This document shows positions 1-12,559 of a DNA stretch of 64,000 nt, in pieces. Both the position numbers and the translations under genes were made by a program. This DNA is from Schistosoma mansoni (lineage: Eukaryota > Platyhelminthes > Trematoda > Strigeidida > Schistosomatidae). The stretch's first letter is position 1. The number at the start of each line of letters is the position of its first letter. The DNA lies in assembly GCF_000237925.1 (NCBI RefSeq), contig NW_017386033.1, forward strand, positions 744,001 to 808,000, written 5' to 3'. Below the pieces are notes generated by a model that was not told where the DNA came from, searched no databases, and saw nothing but the letters and a program-made list of their open reading frames with translations.

Positions 1-633
1 TATGTTTTCTGAAGATCGGGATATATCTATCCATACACAAAGATGTCTCCGAAAACATGACTTTTCGACTCAACGACCTTAGAGAATTTTCCTCCTTAGT
101 TACAATGATAAAAATAGTTGTTGAGGCATAGGCAATATGTACAAAATTGCAGTCACACATGAAAAACGCGCACAAAATATGTATACGACCCTTCCTTTAA
201 CACTGCTCATTAATCTTCGCAAACATGGACACCTCAGATAAGATACGAGTAGAGATGTCTAGAGAAGCCTCACACGTCAACCTCTAGGACATGACTTCAC
301 TCTTGACTACACAGCCGGATTTAAGCACTTCTTAGAACCTTCATGGCGCCGTCGGCTAAGGAGCAACCTGAAATTTTATACAAAGTGATATATAGTCTCT
401 CAACCCTTACATTCCGCCCAGTTATGATCCATGATCCTCTCCACAGACTCAGAAACGATGCATTGGTACTGATCAGAGTAAAACACAAAAAACCGATCCG
501 GTGTATATATAGTTTATTTTGGAACTGGTTGCCAATACTTTCGCGTTAATTTGACACTATCACCAAGTTCAAAAGATTAATAACCCTGGTTTCGACTAAA
601 AAAAGCTTCATCAACTAATTACAAAATGCCCAA
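1..633. other. Intergenic or 3'-flanking sequence
   Basis: No gene or repeat recognised. On the minus strand an AATAAA hexamer (plus-strand TTTATT at 513-518) lies about 120 nt beyond the stop codon of the exon at 634-1035 and could be its poly(A) signal. A 68-codon open frame at 343-549 has no recognisable content. Confidence 0.4.
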
Positions 634-1035
634 TCAACTCTGAGTGATACTTTTATGAATCGTCTGAAATCTAGACCGAATATTAATATACTGGACCCCA
701 CCGCCATTCATATATGCACAACCAAGTGGTGAGACATGATTTTCAAAGGATGAGAGGTACAAACTAAAGGGTGCAACTGTTAGAGTTTCAAAGTAGCACT
801 CAGTCTTCAGTCTCAATGAAACATACAGTAGATTTATTGCAGTAAAACAAAATGTGGATTCGTAATACAGTTTTCTTCTCGCGTCAGTGCTGTATTGCTC
901 AGCAAAAGCACCAGATGGAGATTGAGTCAAGTGATTCGGATCGTAATAGCATTGGACATTGAGAGAGTTAGCTAACCACTTTTGGTTTTTGCGGCACATC
1001 CACGAGGTAGATTTTGGTATTAAATAATCAAAGGC
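634..1035 (-). CDS. Possible terminal exon of an unidentified minus-strand gene
   Basis: A 134-codon open stretch (133 residues plus stop) reads leftward from position 1035. It is preceded on the minus strand by an intron-like end (CTAATGATCACAG, acceptor CAG just before 1035). In-frame TGA and TAA codons sit directly upstream, so the reading frame opens exactly at the acceptor. A poly(A)-type hexamer follows about 120 nt after the stop. The protein is polar with several Cys and Tyr residues (for example CYYDPNHLTQSPSGAF near its start) and no obvious membrane segment. I do not recognise the family. Upstream exons were not found; the RTE and CR1 insertions to the right would then lie in an intron. 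It could still be a chance open frame. Confidence 0.35.
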   Translation of the reverse strand, partial: AFDYLIPKSTSWMCRKNQKWLANSLNVQCYYDPNHLTQSPSGAFAEQYSTDARRKLYYESTFCFTAINLLYVSLRLKTECYFETLTVAPFSLYLSSFENHVSPLGCAYMNGGGVQYINIRSRFQTIHKSITQS

Positions 1036-1419
1036 CTGTGATCATTAGTTTGATGTAACAAAATTTCATCAATCAGTTGCTCGTAGTGAATTACTTTTGA
1101 AAACGTATTGCTCCATATACTTTTGTCCTTACGTTGTCTCATTTTGAACGCTCATAGACTTTAATACCGAATTCCGTTAGGATTTTATAGCCCAAAGAGC
1201 GAATCACCATAACACAATGATCAGGCATAGTAAATTGTCAAAATGACCATCTTCAATGTAGATGTGTTTTATTGCCATAAAACAGAAGAAAAGCTGAGAC
1301 TGGTCTAACCATGAGGTTAAATCAGTTCATAAAATCACTGGCTGCTCAAACGCACAAGAAGGGTTGTGCTCCCTGGATAGAGCCCGTAATGACAGGAACA
1401 AAACTGAATCTTGATCATC

Positions 1420-1521
1420 AGTTCTTGGAACCTGTTACCCTCAGCAGTGGTGTCCGCACCTTCAATTGACTTATTCAAGAGAAGACTAGACACTCACGGA
1501 AGCATACTAGGAAAGGAATAA
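1420..1521 (+). mobile_element. CR1-like LINE relic, C-terminal coding end
   Basis: A frame ending in TAA at 1519-1521 reads SSWNLLPSAVVSAPSIDLFK and then RRLDTHG. This is the conserved ending of CR1-type reverse transcriptase ORFs, WNxLP(x)4V(x)nFKxxLD. The same ending occurs at 30.5-30.7 kb, 16.9 kb and 34.0 kb. Upstream sequence back to about 1270 may belong to the element but is too decayed to read. Identification rests on this motif alone. Confidence 0.5.
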
Positions 1522-1800
1522 CACAGACTGTAGGCCTTCTGTTCTTACCACACAAATCTGAATATGGCATATACATATTCACTTTGTCTTCTAATTCTGA
1601 AACACTACCAAAACCTCTATTTTTTCAAAGTGCTGATAAGTAAAATAAGAACGATTCCAATAATATTTTATCAGGTTTCACTAGTACAAGCTAGAATTAG
1701 TCAAAAAGTAGCTTGAAAAACACCTTTTTGCATAGTTTGAAAGTTGAATTCACGATTCAATTTAAGCTAGACCACCACTAAAAGCGTGGAAGCTCTGGAG

Positions 1801-3890
1801 AGCTAGACTAACCACGAAGGCGCCAAAGATCGCCCAGATTAGCATAATCCTCTCTGGCTTTCACTATACGTGGATTGATCTCATCACTCACGCTGCCACC
1901 AGCACTTACGCAAATATCCGTATACACGAACTTCTCAACTACTCCTATTTGCTCACTACCCAGGGTTAGTGCAGGATCAGGGTCCTGAGAGTCTTGTAGA
2001 AGTACTCCGCACTCTGAAGGTACAAAGCTCATACCCTACCTACGGACACTAATTGCCAACTGATTAAGTGCGGATTGCATCGCTTGGGTATCATCGCACA
2101 GTGAGACAATATCATCCGTATGCTAAAGATCGAGAAGTCTTTCTACAGGCAGCAGATCAGTTTCGCCATTACTTATATCCATCAGATCTGTTTCCAGAAT
2201 GTCATTGATAGCAAAGTTGAGGAGGAACGGTGGGATTGCGCAACCCTGTCTAACTCCACTGCTTGAATGAAACAATGTAGAGAGACCAGTTGAACTGCTT
2301 CTCAAAAAACTGCCTACCGTCCAAGACGTCGGTATTTATTTATTTTATTTATTTAAAAACATAAACATTGGTACTCGGAAGCGCCAAATAGATATGCGCC
2401 ACATAAATCATTCGACTCGTGTGAGGTCTGAGATACTGCTCGGGTGCCCAGATCGAAGCAAGTGGTTTTCTTAGGGCATCACACTCGGAGTCTTTGACCT
2501 AAAGGTCAGGAAATGCGGTCCCATGGTAGCTGGTGACCAACGATTGGTTCATACGCCATTTGTTCCCTCAGGATACTGGGGCCCATGTGCACCATTAGTT
2601 TGGAATCAGGGTTTTCCAACTCCCCTAAGTGGACTCTCCGTCTCCACCGGTCTGGTTAAAGCACCGGACACTCGCTTTTCGTCCTCTCAATTTCGCAACA
2701 CAACAGTAATGCCACTGTGAGAAGACAGTGATTAGGACTTCCCTGACAGAGCCTATATACGTGTGGCCGTGTGAGAGCATTTCGAGAGGGCGGGCCCTCC
2801 CCACTCTCGGTCGTACTTTGGCATTTGGGGGCATCTAAACATGTGTTCCAGAATAGGCGACAGTCTTTTATCGAGCCCCTCCATCAGTGGCTGATAGTGA
2901 TGTGATCTATTTGGGTCCAACACTGGAACGAATTCGGTGGTCACCATATAAAAGCATGTTTTTCCTTGTGCTTGAAGTTAGTATATGCAAGAAATAGGCG
3001 GTTATCTAAGCATAGCTGCAACAGTCGGTCACCATTATCTGTTCTTTGAGCCATGACACCATAAGATCTACCCAGGTGTCTTTCCCTTCCGCTTAGTTTA
3101 CTTACTTGAGCGATAAAGTCGTCAGCGCCTAGCTTATCGGAGAAGGTCGGAAAGCTTTCTGTGAAACTCATCTTTTACATCATCTGAGCTGCAGTCAGTG
3201 GAAGAGTAGGCAGAGACGACGAAGAGGCAACGACGAGTGTCCCTATCTTTCCGAGTCCTTACTGTTCCGTTTAGTCGGACAGCGCGCAAACGACTGTCTA
3301 CTGGGATCCAGTGTAGAAGAGCTAGTTCTACCCTGAGACTCAATGCTATGCCTACGCCAGCGGGGTCGCGGGAAGCAGCATCCGGGCTTCCAGATACACG
3401 AAGTGTGAATCGAGTTGGTTCTTTATTATGGCATGGTGAGGTCAAATGAATGACGCTACTGATATCCTGTATGCGCGTTTCGGAGACGCAGCACACATCG
3501 ATAGTGCGAGATTCTAAAGTCCTAGCTAAGGAAGTCTGTGTTCGGACGTTAAAAGCTCCTACATGTATTTTGGAGCGTTTTTTCAGGGAACCGGGAATAA
3601 CGTTCTGTGTATTCGAGTCGTTTGCCCTAGCGTTGCGAGGTGATAAAATGACGTGAGAAGGGTTAGTCTTGGAGATAAGAGAGTTATTAGGAGGTGTAGG
3701 AAGGATTTGAATGTGGCCAATATGACCTCATGTGTAGTTATGGGTATGAGGGCTGATATAGCTTCCCGGCTGACCACACCTGAAAAGGAAGTTAGATTAT
3801 TGTTCGTCTCAACGACCTGGGAGCGTGACCGCAGGGCCCAAGGGACAATTACCTGAGGCCGGTCGCGCACGGTGATCATCCGTTGCAACT
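1801..3890 (-). mobile_element. RTE-like LINE, decayed, interrupted by a SINE-like element
   Basis: Read leftward, 3888-3583 matches the 5' module also seen at 13.9-14.4 and 58.9-59.5 kb (RDRPQVIVPWALRSR). Next comes an apurinic-type endonuclease region (about 3496-2947; CCVSETRI, VFVVSAYSSTD-like strand). After a nested insertion at 2330-2834 the reverse transcriptase resumes (SSGVRQGC at about 2290-2240). The post-RT domain follows, including VSDEINPRIVKAREDYANLG at about 1900-1840. Compared with an intact RTE, sequence between endonuclease and the RT palm is missing, so the insertion or a later event removed part of the element. Frames are broken; it is not functional. Confidence 0.8.
2330..2834 (-). 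mobile_element. SINE-like element family A, copy 1 (nested in RTE)
   Basis: First of seven copies of a non-autonomous element of about 525 bp. The head on the minus strand is GCCCCCAAATGCC near 2834 and the tail is an (AAATA)n-type run near 2330-2355. It is inserted in the RTE element. No clear target-site duplication is visible at this copy, and flanking RTE sequence appears deleted. Its short open frames (2625-2834, 2523-2720) are shared with other copies by descent and are not host genes. Confidence 0.8.
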
Positions 3891-4680
3891 GTGCTCAGAC
3901 AATCATTTATTTTTCGATCACTTCAAGCCATCACCATCTTTGTAGATAAGAAAATTGGGAGCAAGCTTCCCAAGAAACCTTTGGGAAACCAGGTATATCA
4001 AAAAACCTTTCATAATACCGTGATATTCTTACGAGACAGTTAACGCTTGGTTACGTTAGAATGAAATGATGGGGAAACATTAGGTATCTTGGTATAAAAC
4101 CACCATTTTTATGTTAAACAAATGCAAAAGTTAGTAATGAAATACATCTTGTTGATATAAAGTTACGTGAAAGGAATATTTGGCTTTTGAACTTTTTTGA
4201 CTTCTTAGGATTGAAAATACGAGGTAATCTCTTTATTATTTATTAGTTTAAAATATTGAAAATATAGAGATATCAATGACTGACTCTTCGTGTAAATAAA
4301 AATATGAAAACGACCAAATCCGGTTGGAACAAAGACTAAATAGTCAGTTATTTCACTTACTGCTTTAAGTACACGTGACTAAAAACCTCTAAGTGATGAC
4401 AATAATAATACTGAAGATCCCATTAGGAATGCTGCGAATTGCTGATCAGCCTCGTTTGGCGAAAATGAATGATGATAATGAAATGGACTAAATACATAAT
4501 ACCACATCTTATACATAGATGTGTTAATGAAACTATTAACCAAATTCGTCTAATGTCGGTTTTTTCTGTAGAAGTCTCATAAGCAAAAATAGACTTGTTC
4601 GAGGTTATGGAATAGTGATATGTAGTGAAAATAGATGGGTTGCAGAGTGAGCAACTATAGCAGTAAAAGATAATCAAAGG
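3891..4680. other. Intergenic, nothing recognised
   Basis: AT-rich sequence with no readable gene, RNA or repeat family shared with the rest of the window. Confidence 0.4.
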
Positions 4681-4805
4681 ATAACAAATGAGAACGTAGT
4701 CTAAAACGAATACCAAAGACGTATCACGCGTAAAGTAACCGTGCTGAGAACAGAGCTCAGAGAACAAACCTACATCAAAATCACCCACTTGAGCTACAAA
4801 TCTTC
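4680..4805 (+). mobile_element. Possible Penelope-like element 3' fragment
   Basis: The stretch with CAGAGAACAAA, CACTTGAGCTACAAATC and the following TCTCCAC resembles 62,820-62,890, the 3' end of the Penelope-like element near the right edge. There the corresponding words are CAGAGAACAAAGG, CACCTGAGCTACAAGTC and CCCCACC. The match is short and diverged. A 121-codon minus-strand frame across it has no other support. Confidence 0.35.
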
Positions 4806-7800
4806 TCCACTATCTCAAAGTAACCATGTCTATGCACATCTACACACTCACGTTACTGATAGTTTCATAGAGAATTGACAATAAGCGGTCAATGGCTAGA
4901 AGTGTCTAAGTAAACTAATGAACGCTATATAAGACAGGTGACTATGGAGTGGACATAAAAGACCCTTGATAAAAAGCCTGTCTGTGAAAGGTTATTTGAT
5001 CGGATATCTGAGACGCAGAATGAATCACAAAATTTACTATAATATGTATCGTAACAATGTATTTTTTAAAAGGCGAACCAAGAATATAAATACAAAAGGC
5101 GATGTGAATCTAAACTAAACCGGTTGTAGATAATCGGTGAAAACTCCATGATCATGTCAGATTACCTGACACGAAGGGAATCCTAAGTAATCACACCTGA
5201 ATTATTTAATCACAGATGACTGATCTTTACCAGTCATGAAAATTGCCTGTTCTGCTTTTCTTCAGCTTTTTCCCTCTGTGACTTAACAACCTCGCTCTAC
5301 GTTGCCCAAAACATGTATATGGAACATATTACTCGGTCCTATACATTTAATTATATCTCCCACATTTCAGAAGCATTTATGTTTGTGCTTATTTGGTGCA
5401 TGTTAATTTGTTTTATCTGGGAACACTATTAGGAAGCACAAAGTAGTACGTCAGCTTTGTCAGTTTCGACTTATCGGTTATGCATTTATGGTATTACTTC
5501 TTGTTATAAACTGCTCTGGACTTTAATTGGATCCATTATTGACGATCGGTTGTTTGTCGCAAAGGGGCTTATGTCAAGAGCTCCAACTCTTATAATGAAC
5601 AAGCATACCCTAATGCACTAAACTTTATCTCACTCTTTCTATGATCAACGTGTCTTGTAACATGTCAGCTCAACTAAATAAGTCATCACAATAAATCCCG
5701 TGGCAGTTTTAACAATCTAGTCTTCATATTAGTGTGGTATGCCTCACATAACACACTGTTATTTGAAAAGAAATTACCGTTACTATTAGCTGGTACGAGA
5801 CCGATTAACTCTACAGTTTTTTGCTCTTGTAGTCGAAAGAGAATGGGCTGATATCGGCCCACATATTTCGACTTACTTGTGTGGATCTTAGTATGAAGTG
5901 TTCTTTCAAAGCCCCGGTACAACAACGAAATGTGTATATATCATTACCAGTATAAATCGGATGAAAATTGAGTTCTTAAACTGTAAATAAACATCATGAG
6001 TATAAATCACCTGAAATTATAAGAACTATGCTTTTCTTACCCTCCGAAAAACTTTTAATCCATTTTCACATTCAGTCATGTCATGAACCTTATAGATAGG
6101 AGTATTTGCCGAGAATTATCGGTTAGATCAACCTAAATACCCTCAGAAGTATTTGACTCAGTAATGTTACTGAATAAACCAGAAGAAAAGACGAAACACA
6201 AACTCACTTAGCGCTAGACTTAGGTAGACAATTGAAAGGAGCAACTCAGTGGTCCCCTGTAGCTGGAAGATAAATAAAAACATACGATACATATGTGTGG
6301 TGAGTAACCAAAACGTTACTGTACAGTTGAGTGTTTTATGTTATTTTCAAACCTATCGTAATGATGCAATGGAATTTTATACTGCATACTTCGAATTTTA
6401 GTTTTTGGTCGTATCTTGTCGAAGTTCTAAATTTACTGGGATTAGAATCTTAACCAAAGATCTGGCCTCACAATGTTCAAAGGTTACATGAGATGTGTGA
6501 TGTTTAAGAGTATTTGAATTATAGTATAAACTAGTAATCTCAGCAAAAACGCAATTTAATCAAGAATTATTAGATGAGCACGAAAGAATGTGCTGTATTT
6601 GGGATTCAAAATCAGAACAGTCATCAATACAAATAAATCATTGGTTCATATAAACACCACAAGGTGTCAAAGTGCACTCAGTACACTTAGAAGTATAGAG
6701 ACAGAACATCTTGAAGCGTAGACGAATTCCATATGGTTTAGTAGAGGCTGTGATCAATGAGTAGATATGTAGAATCATGGTCTACTACGTTATTAGTACT
6801 GCTCTAATGATAGACCTAACCCCAAAATTGTAGATTTATCATGTTGTAACTGCCTAATCTATAAGATCTCACATGGAAGTCACATCATTGTCTACACTGA
6901 CTCATCGTATCATAACAATTACCAATATAGAACGGAGAACACATTTAGACTGGAGGTAGAACAATATGTTTAATATGAATAAAAGGGTCAGACAACATAT
7001 AAAAGCTACCCCCCGAAGGCTGAGCCGAGCCATCCGATCAACTGAATTAATTTCAAATGAAGGTTCCCGCTTTTAACATTATTGACCTTCTCTTAGTGTT
7101 ACGTGTTGAAAGTCTATTTTCCCAATTGTATCGTGTTCAGCTTTGAGGATTGTGTGGTTGGGACCCAATGCCACCACACTACTCTTCCACCAGAATCAAC
7201 GTGACGTTGGTCAGATACCAAATTGAGTGGGGTTGTCGCGCGCCGGAGATTACCAAGAAAAATAAGAATCCTCTGGATATTGATAAGCTGAATTATTATT
7301 GAAATTAAATCACCCGACAGATTTGACATATATAAGACCACTTGTCACAATTAGTAATGATCCAAAAACAACCAGATTATACACTCAGTGTCCCAATCAG
7401 TTCCTAGGTGTGTCATGACATTGGCTTTGGCACTCGGTTAATTTAGTAAAATTCCAAGATTCTAGATAAATACTTGACTTTCAACGTACAAACAATCTGA
7501 AGTGAGATTAAGATTGGAGAAACTTTATAACTCAAACGCACAGAATGTTTCCGGACTATTATCCTTGTCGTTTGGCAATGGGACTTGAAAATTGGAAATT
7601 AGTCAAGCAGTAGTTGGAAGAAAAGTACAACAGGATAGTCCATAGTTTAAAACAGAGTGAAATGTTAAGTGGAGAAACAGTATGAAGAATAAGGTCCTTG
7701 CTTGTGTTGCTAGTCAATGCCAATCTACTTCATTTAGAGGCCACGTTTGCTATAGCTTGATGTTTTAACAAGTTTATTCCGCTGAAGCATGTGAATGCTA

Positions 7801-8590
7801 TTACAGCTTGCTAATGAACCTTCGTAGCTAATGAATAATATAGGTGACCAGTTATGAGTATCGATTGAGCTAGTAAGTTATAAGTACCAATCAACATTAC
7901 AATGCGATAGTGCATGTGAGCACTAATCAGAGGACCAATAGAATAATAGGTTGACATAAGTAAAAATCGATCTAGAAAGTTAAAGTGAAAACGAGGAATA
8001 ATAATAGTAGGCTACTTTTCTTTCGACGGGCTTACCAGGGAAGACCACCAACGTTGATGATCTCTGTCGAATTATTGATGGCCTACTCGAGTTGGACGGA
8101 AACGGTGTGACAAACTAGCTAACTTCGAAGTCACACCTTGCAGTCAGCATCTAACGCGGATTTCCCCTTCAAAGTATTGAAGTACTAAAGCTTTTTTGAA
8201 GACCATATAACACAAAGGACGTTATTATGGAAATACATTGGTAAGAATGAGTACCGAGAAGACGGCGAACTACCATAGCATGCGTAAGTCCATGGTATAT
8301 AGTTAACTGATGCGCGTTGGTTGTCCTTGACTTTGACAGGGATCTATGGTCTGTTCGATATTCAGTGCCCCAACTGCCGGATGATTTGGCTAAGGCTCAG
8401 TGAAACTTCACTACTCCTACAGATATGCTGACTGGAAAAGGATAATAATCCCAGCTGAGTAGTTCAGTTGAGCTACTCCTGCTGTGACTCTATTAAAAGC
8501 AGATGGAAAAACACTTAGAATTTGTCGTAATTACGACCTGATACTAGGTGCATGAAGGTAGCAAAAAAGTTGGACCACTGGCTAGAGAAA
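4806..8590. other. Intergenic, nothing recognised
   Basis: About 3.8 kb with no convincing coding exon, RNA gene or named repeat. Minus-strand open frames at 5686-5925 and 7114-7341 lack splice or family support. Confidence 0.4.
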
Positions 8591-8599
8591 GAGTCGTGG

Positions 8600-8820
8600 A
8601 ATTTTTCAACAACAGATCCGAAAGATGCACGTCTGCAAGTTCCATTTTGGACAGAAGGTCCTCGGTTCGAATGCCGCATGCGGCATCGTGAACACGCACT
8701 GCTGAGGAGTGCTATATTCAGAAGAAAACGGCCGTACAGTACTTCTAGACTTTCATTGGTGTTCTAGCTTACATCCATACATGAATTCAAATATTAAAAT
8801 TACTACGATCTCCACAAAGC
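8600..8820 (+). mobile_element. SM-alpha-like SINE, decayed
   Basis: A pol III B-box-like word (GGTTCGAATGC, about 8664) is followed by the GCATGCGGCATCGTG spacer and a degraded hammerhead region. That region has CTGCTGAG at 8699-8706 in place of CTGATGAG and GAAGAAAACG in place of GACGAAAC. The tail ends GATCTCCACAAAGCCC. This order matches the copies at 19.7, 20.1, 44.2 and 60.8 kb. SM-alpha satellites of schistosomes are known to carry pol III boxes and hammerhead ribozymes. Both catalytic boxes are mutated here. Confidence 0.6.
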
Positions 8821-8879
8821 CCATTCTTATTATGATCCGAATGTTATCCAAGCTAAAAACCGTCCGACACGAAAGTATT

Positions 8880-9661
8880 TGAGGAAACTTCCTTCAAGCA
8901 CTCGTTGACGGCAACCATAATCGGCGAGCACAGCCGTCTTTTGTACATTACTGATGGGATGACAAGGGTTCTCCGTCTCGTCGACACTGGCGCAGAAGTA
9001 AGCATTCCTCCCGCAAATTCTAACGACCATCTGTATGAACCAATCTTCAACTAACAGACGGGAAATGAAAAACCAATTGCCACACACAGTAGGCGATATG
9101 CGTTATCTTGACGTTGGTTTACGTAAACCAGTTCATCGGACTTCCGTTGTTGCAGATGTTTCTATGCCAATCAATGGTATAGACCAGCTACAACACCGTA
9201 ATCTACTCGTCGATCCGAGTAAACACAGGCTGGCAGACAGAAATACTGAATTGTCAGTTTGCAGAACACTATTTTCTGATTGTAGATTGTGTGCAGTCAT
9301 GGTTAAGTGCACAACAGATCAATACTTCCAAAAGATACTCGACGAGTACCCCGAAATCTACAAAATGAAACAGAAAACACCATGTATAGTTAGCTGTGTT
9401 GAACACTACATCACGACCATAAGATCATTTGTAGTTTCGAAAGCGCACTGACTAGCTCCGAAGAAGCTACGGTTGGTCAAAAACGAATTGGAGTATATGA
9501 ACGATTCAGGGACTATTCGGACATCGAACAGCCCATGGGCATCACCCTTGTGCATGGTCCCAAAGATGGATAGCAAACTGGTGATTGTGTGTTGTCAAAG
9601 TTCTAAATTTACTGTGACTAACACTATTTCTTTATATTGTTTCATACTCACAATACGGTGA
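8880..9661 (+). mobile_element. Ty3/gypsy pol relic (protease to start of RT)
   Basis: A retropepsin motif VDTGAEVSI is encoded at 8980-9006. Downstream (9260-9590) lie, in order, the linker region ending DEYPEIYK, the segment equivalent to LAPKKLRLVKNELEYM, and SNSPWASPLCMVPKMDSK, the N-terminal RT block. The same blocks occur in the intact element at 36-42 kb ([14 protein letters not shown]). Stops and shifts separate the blocks, and the element is cut off before the RT palm. It is a dead fragment of the CsRn1/Boudicca-like group. Confidence 0.75.
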
Positions 9662-9679
9662 TATATCATTCGACGTTTT

Positions 9680-10560
9680 CTAAAGCATACGGGTCTCCTG
9701 AAGGCACACATGATTAAATTAGGCTAATCTACAAAAAAGCTGACGATCTGAAATATTCCAAATATGTCTCTTCACTTCACTCCATCTTAAGTCCCAGAAT
9801 GTCCTAGTTGGGTCCCTTAGGGTTCAGCACTGGAATCTCTTCTTTTCTCAATTTATATAAATGACCTTTATCAGTAAGTGCCCTGTGACTCATTACTTTT
9901 AGTTGAGTATGTAACACTTTGAAGAGAAGTTGTGACCAAGATGACAAGCTTGCATTTCAAGAGGATCTGACTTGACTTCAAAATTGGGCGGACAATAATG
10001 AACTTTTTTATGACTTGAAAGTGTAGAGTAGTCCATCTACAACATGTTGCAGACTACGCATACACCTTGGGTAACTCCCCTCTAAAGGTATCCTAAGTTG
10101 AATAGATCTCGGGATGTTGGTATCCTATGACCGAAAGCATTACTCTCACTGTCGCGAAAATGCTATTTATTCTTTACGAGTAGTTAAATTCTGAAATTCT
10201 CTGCCATTCTCTACCATTCTCTGAAATTCTCATCCAAGCGACTTCCCAGGAGTCCTTTTAGAGAAAACTCGACATATTCTTAAGGACTCAGAACAGTATC
10301 TCATTATAAATTACTAATGTTTTTTATTTATAACGATCTACCCAGTGCTAAATTTATTTGAAATTATTAGGTCAAATCTTGGTAATGATGCTTACTTAAT
10401 GATTTTATTTATTTTTATCGTTAAACTTGCCTAGGTTCCTACCTGTAAGTATCGGTGATCCACTGAAATTAGGTACGGGGGCCCGTTAAGCGAAAGCTTC
10501 TTTTATTCCGTCCACAACCATGTTAAACCACTTGAAACAATTTGAATTGTTGGCGCCATA
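9680..10560 (+). mobile_element. CR1-like LINE, 3' half, decayed
   Basis: Degenerate reverse transcriptase remnants (reading like VPQGSVLGPLLFLIYINDL at 9800-9870) are followed by a stretch similar to 31.1-30.3 kb on the other strand. Shared words include CATGTTGCAGACTAC, CTTGGGTAACTCCC and the 3' noncoding AGCGAAAGCTTCTTTTATTC. It is the same family as the 30.3-33.9 kb element but more eroded. Confidence 0.7.
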
Positions 10561-12555
10561 CTGTACTGCTGCGTTACGTGAGTTGCATTTTTCTTATTGT
10601 TAGCACAACTAAATCGACTATCCTCTGTTAATATACCTAGTGAAGATGCTGAATGTCTTAATCAATTCGCTTTACAGGGTTAGGCCGTGTTTTATTCAGA
10701 TTGACAATTTGAGTTCTGGATTCTGATCAAAAACAAATAACTACTATCTTAGGTCTGATTAAGAGGCTGAAGGTCGACGATGTGATGTACTTCTGTCGTA
10801 TATTGTGTGAATCGAATAAATGATATAGTATTTAGTAGATTTAGAAAGGCTTCAGGAATATCAATGCCATTCAGACACATAACATGGGACAAGTGGGTTG
10901 CTAGCTCTACCTAACGAAGTTTGGAGTATGGACTTACAAATATGGTGTTCACTACAAGTTTCACATAGCATATGGTGTTATTATCATGATAAACTTAATC
11001 CGGTGAACACCATCTAATTATATAGAGAGTAACCGTAGTTCTGGTTAGGGTGACCGTTGCAGTAGAGGTGTCAGAACAATGGTTCCGCAGTTTAAATAGT
11101 GTTTGTTCAAGCTGTTCGAACCATTGTATTTCTTGGAAATGTCATAAAATACCTACAGTTCGACACAAAGTATGTTGTGTTGCCCTTGAGTCTAGTTTTG
11201 CAGTAGTGTGTATTGCGAAGCAAAATTTCACCTTTTGGTTAGCCATGACAGCAACGTCTGGGAGTCTGTAGGGTCACGGTTTGCAGATATTCTCTCTGAT
11301 GGCGACAGATCCAATAAATGTGTTTATCCTTTTCTAGTATGCTTGTGAATATGTCCAGTCTTCGAGACTACAATTTATGGCCGAACTAGTCAGATTTAAT
11401 GTAGTGGGCCTTGGGATTTGTCACGAAATTCACTAATCCATATGACTAAATAAGATTTTGCTATTATAGTTGATGTTATTTCGTTCTGAAAACCCAAGGT
11501 CTAAATCCTAACCAACTTTAAGTCGCAATTTTAATTCCTTACACTAATTTATAAACCTCAATGAACTCTAGTAAGTAGATAGACATTCTGTTTAAGTAGG
11601 GCATTAGTATTTTCCCTTCCTGTGTTAGTTTTATCGTTTTAATTATTTATTACGCCTCAACACTACTGTTTTCACTTCAGTTGGGTTTATTTCAGTGAAA
11701 TTAATCATCAAGAGTATCGTTTTTTCGAAAGTAATACATCTGTACTTTTGAATACATTGATTCTTTTTGTATTTGTTTACACTTTTGGTCCTAAAAATTC
11801 ACAGCTTTTCACTCTTTTTTGGTCATTACTTTCTTTTGTCTCTGAGTACCGTTTGTGTCTAGTTTTTTTTTGAAAACCTCTTGTTGATGACTGGACAGTG
11901 CAAATAAAGCGATTGTTAACGCCCAGGCTGTAGATACCCTGTGGAAAGTGGCATGCAGCGCAATGAGTGTAAATAGTGGTACCACGAAGTTTGCACAAAT
12001 CTAACGCCTTCAGCTTCCAAACGATTCAGTAAGAATAGTTGCATGCGGTTGTCAGCAGTGCTACTCAGACGCAAACAGCTTGCTATCGGAAGCCGTTGCA
12101 ATAGTGAATACTGCTGAAGGATTATTAGCAAGCGTAATTGAGGCAAATCAAGCAATTCTCGCCCAGTTGATGCACAAATTGATGTAAAATTGCCTAAAAT
12201 ACTCTCAGAATCGATCGATTTACACTAACCAACCGAGGAAGGACAGAGTATAAAGAGTTCCGTTTAAAACAAAAGCTGAATAAAGGAAAATAAGTAAAAC
12301 TAAGGTTAGATGCTGGAGAGAAGAACCTTAAAATTGTGGATTTTCGGGTGGTGAGGCTTCGACAGAGAATGGTACCAAAGCCACTTTAGGTAAAGCCCGA
12401 AGCCATTTAAACGGTCATGTCAGCTACAACGTAGGACCAGGCACATATATGCATCGGTCCAAGTTGCCATACCTCGTTAGCACAACATGATGAACACCAA
12501 ATTCATAGTAGTTGTTTTAATTGTGGTAATATGTAAAAGAAAGGTTGTATATAAG
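10561..12555. other. Intergenic, nothing recognised
   Basis: No supported gene or named repeat. A short inverted pair GGTGTTCAC / GTGAACACC occurs at about 10,942 and 11,003. Open frames at 11,050-11,271 (+) and 11,777-12,155 (-) have no family or splice support. Confidence 0.35.
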
Positions 12556-12559
12556 AATA

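Noticed and set aside
5686-5925. 79-codon minus-strand open frame
   Set aside because: Protein-like composition but no convincing acceptor, poly(A) signal or family match.
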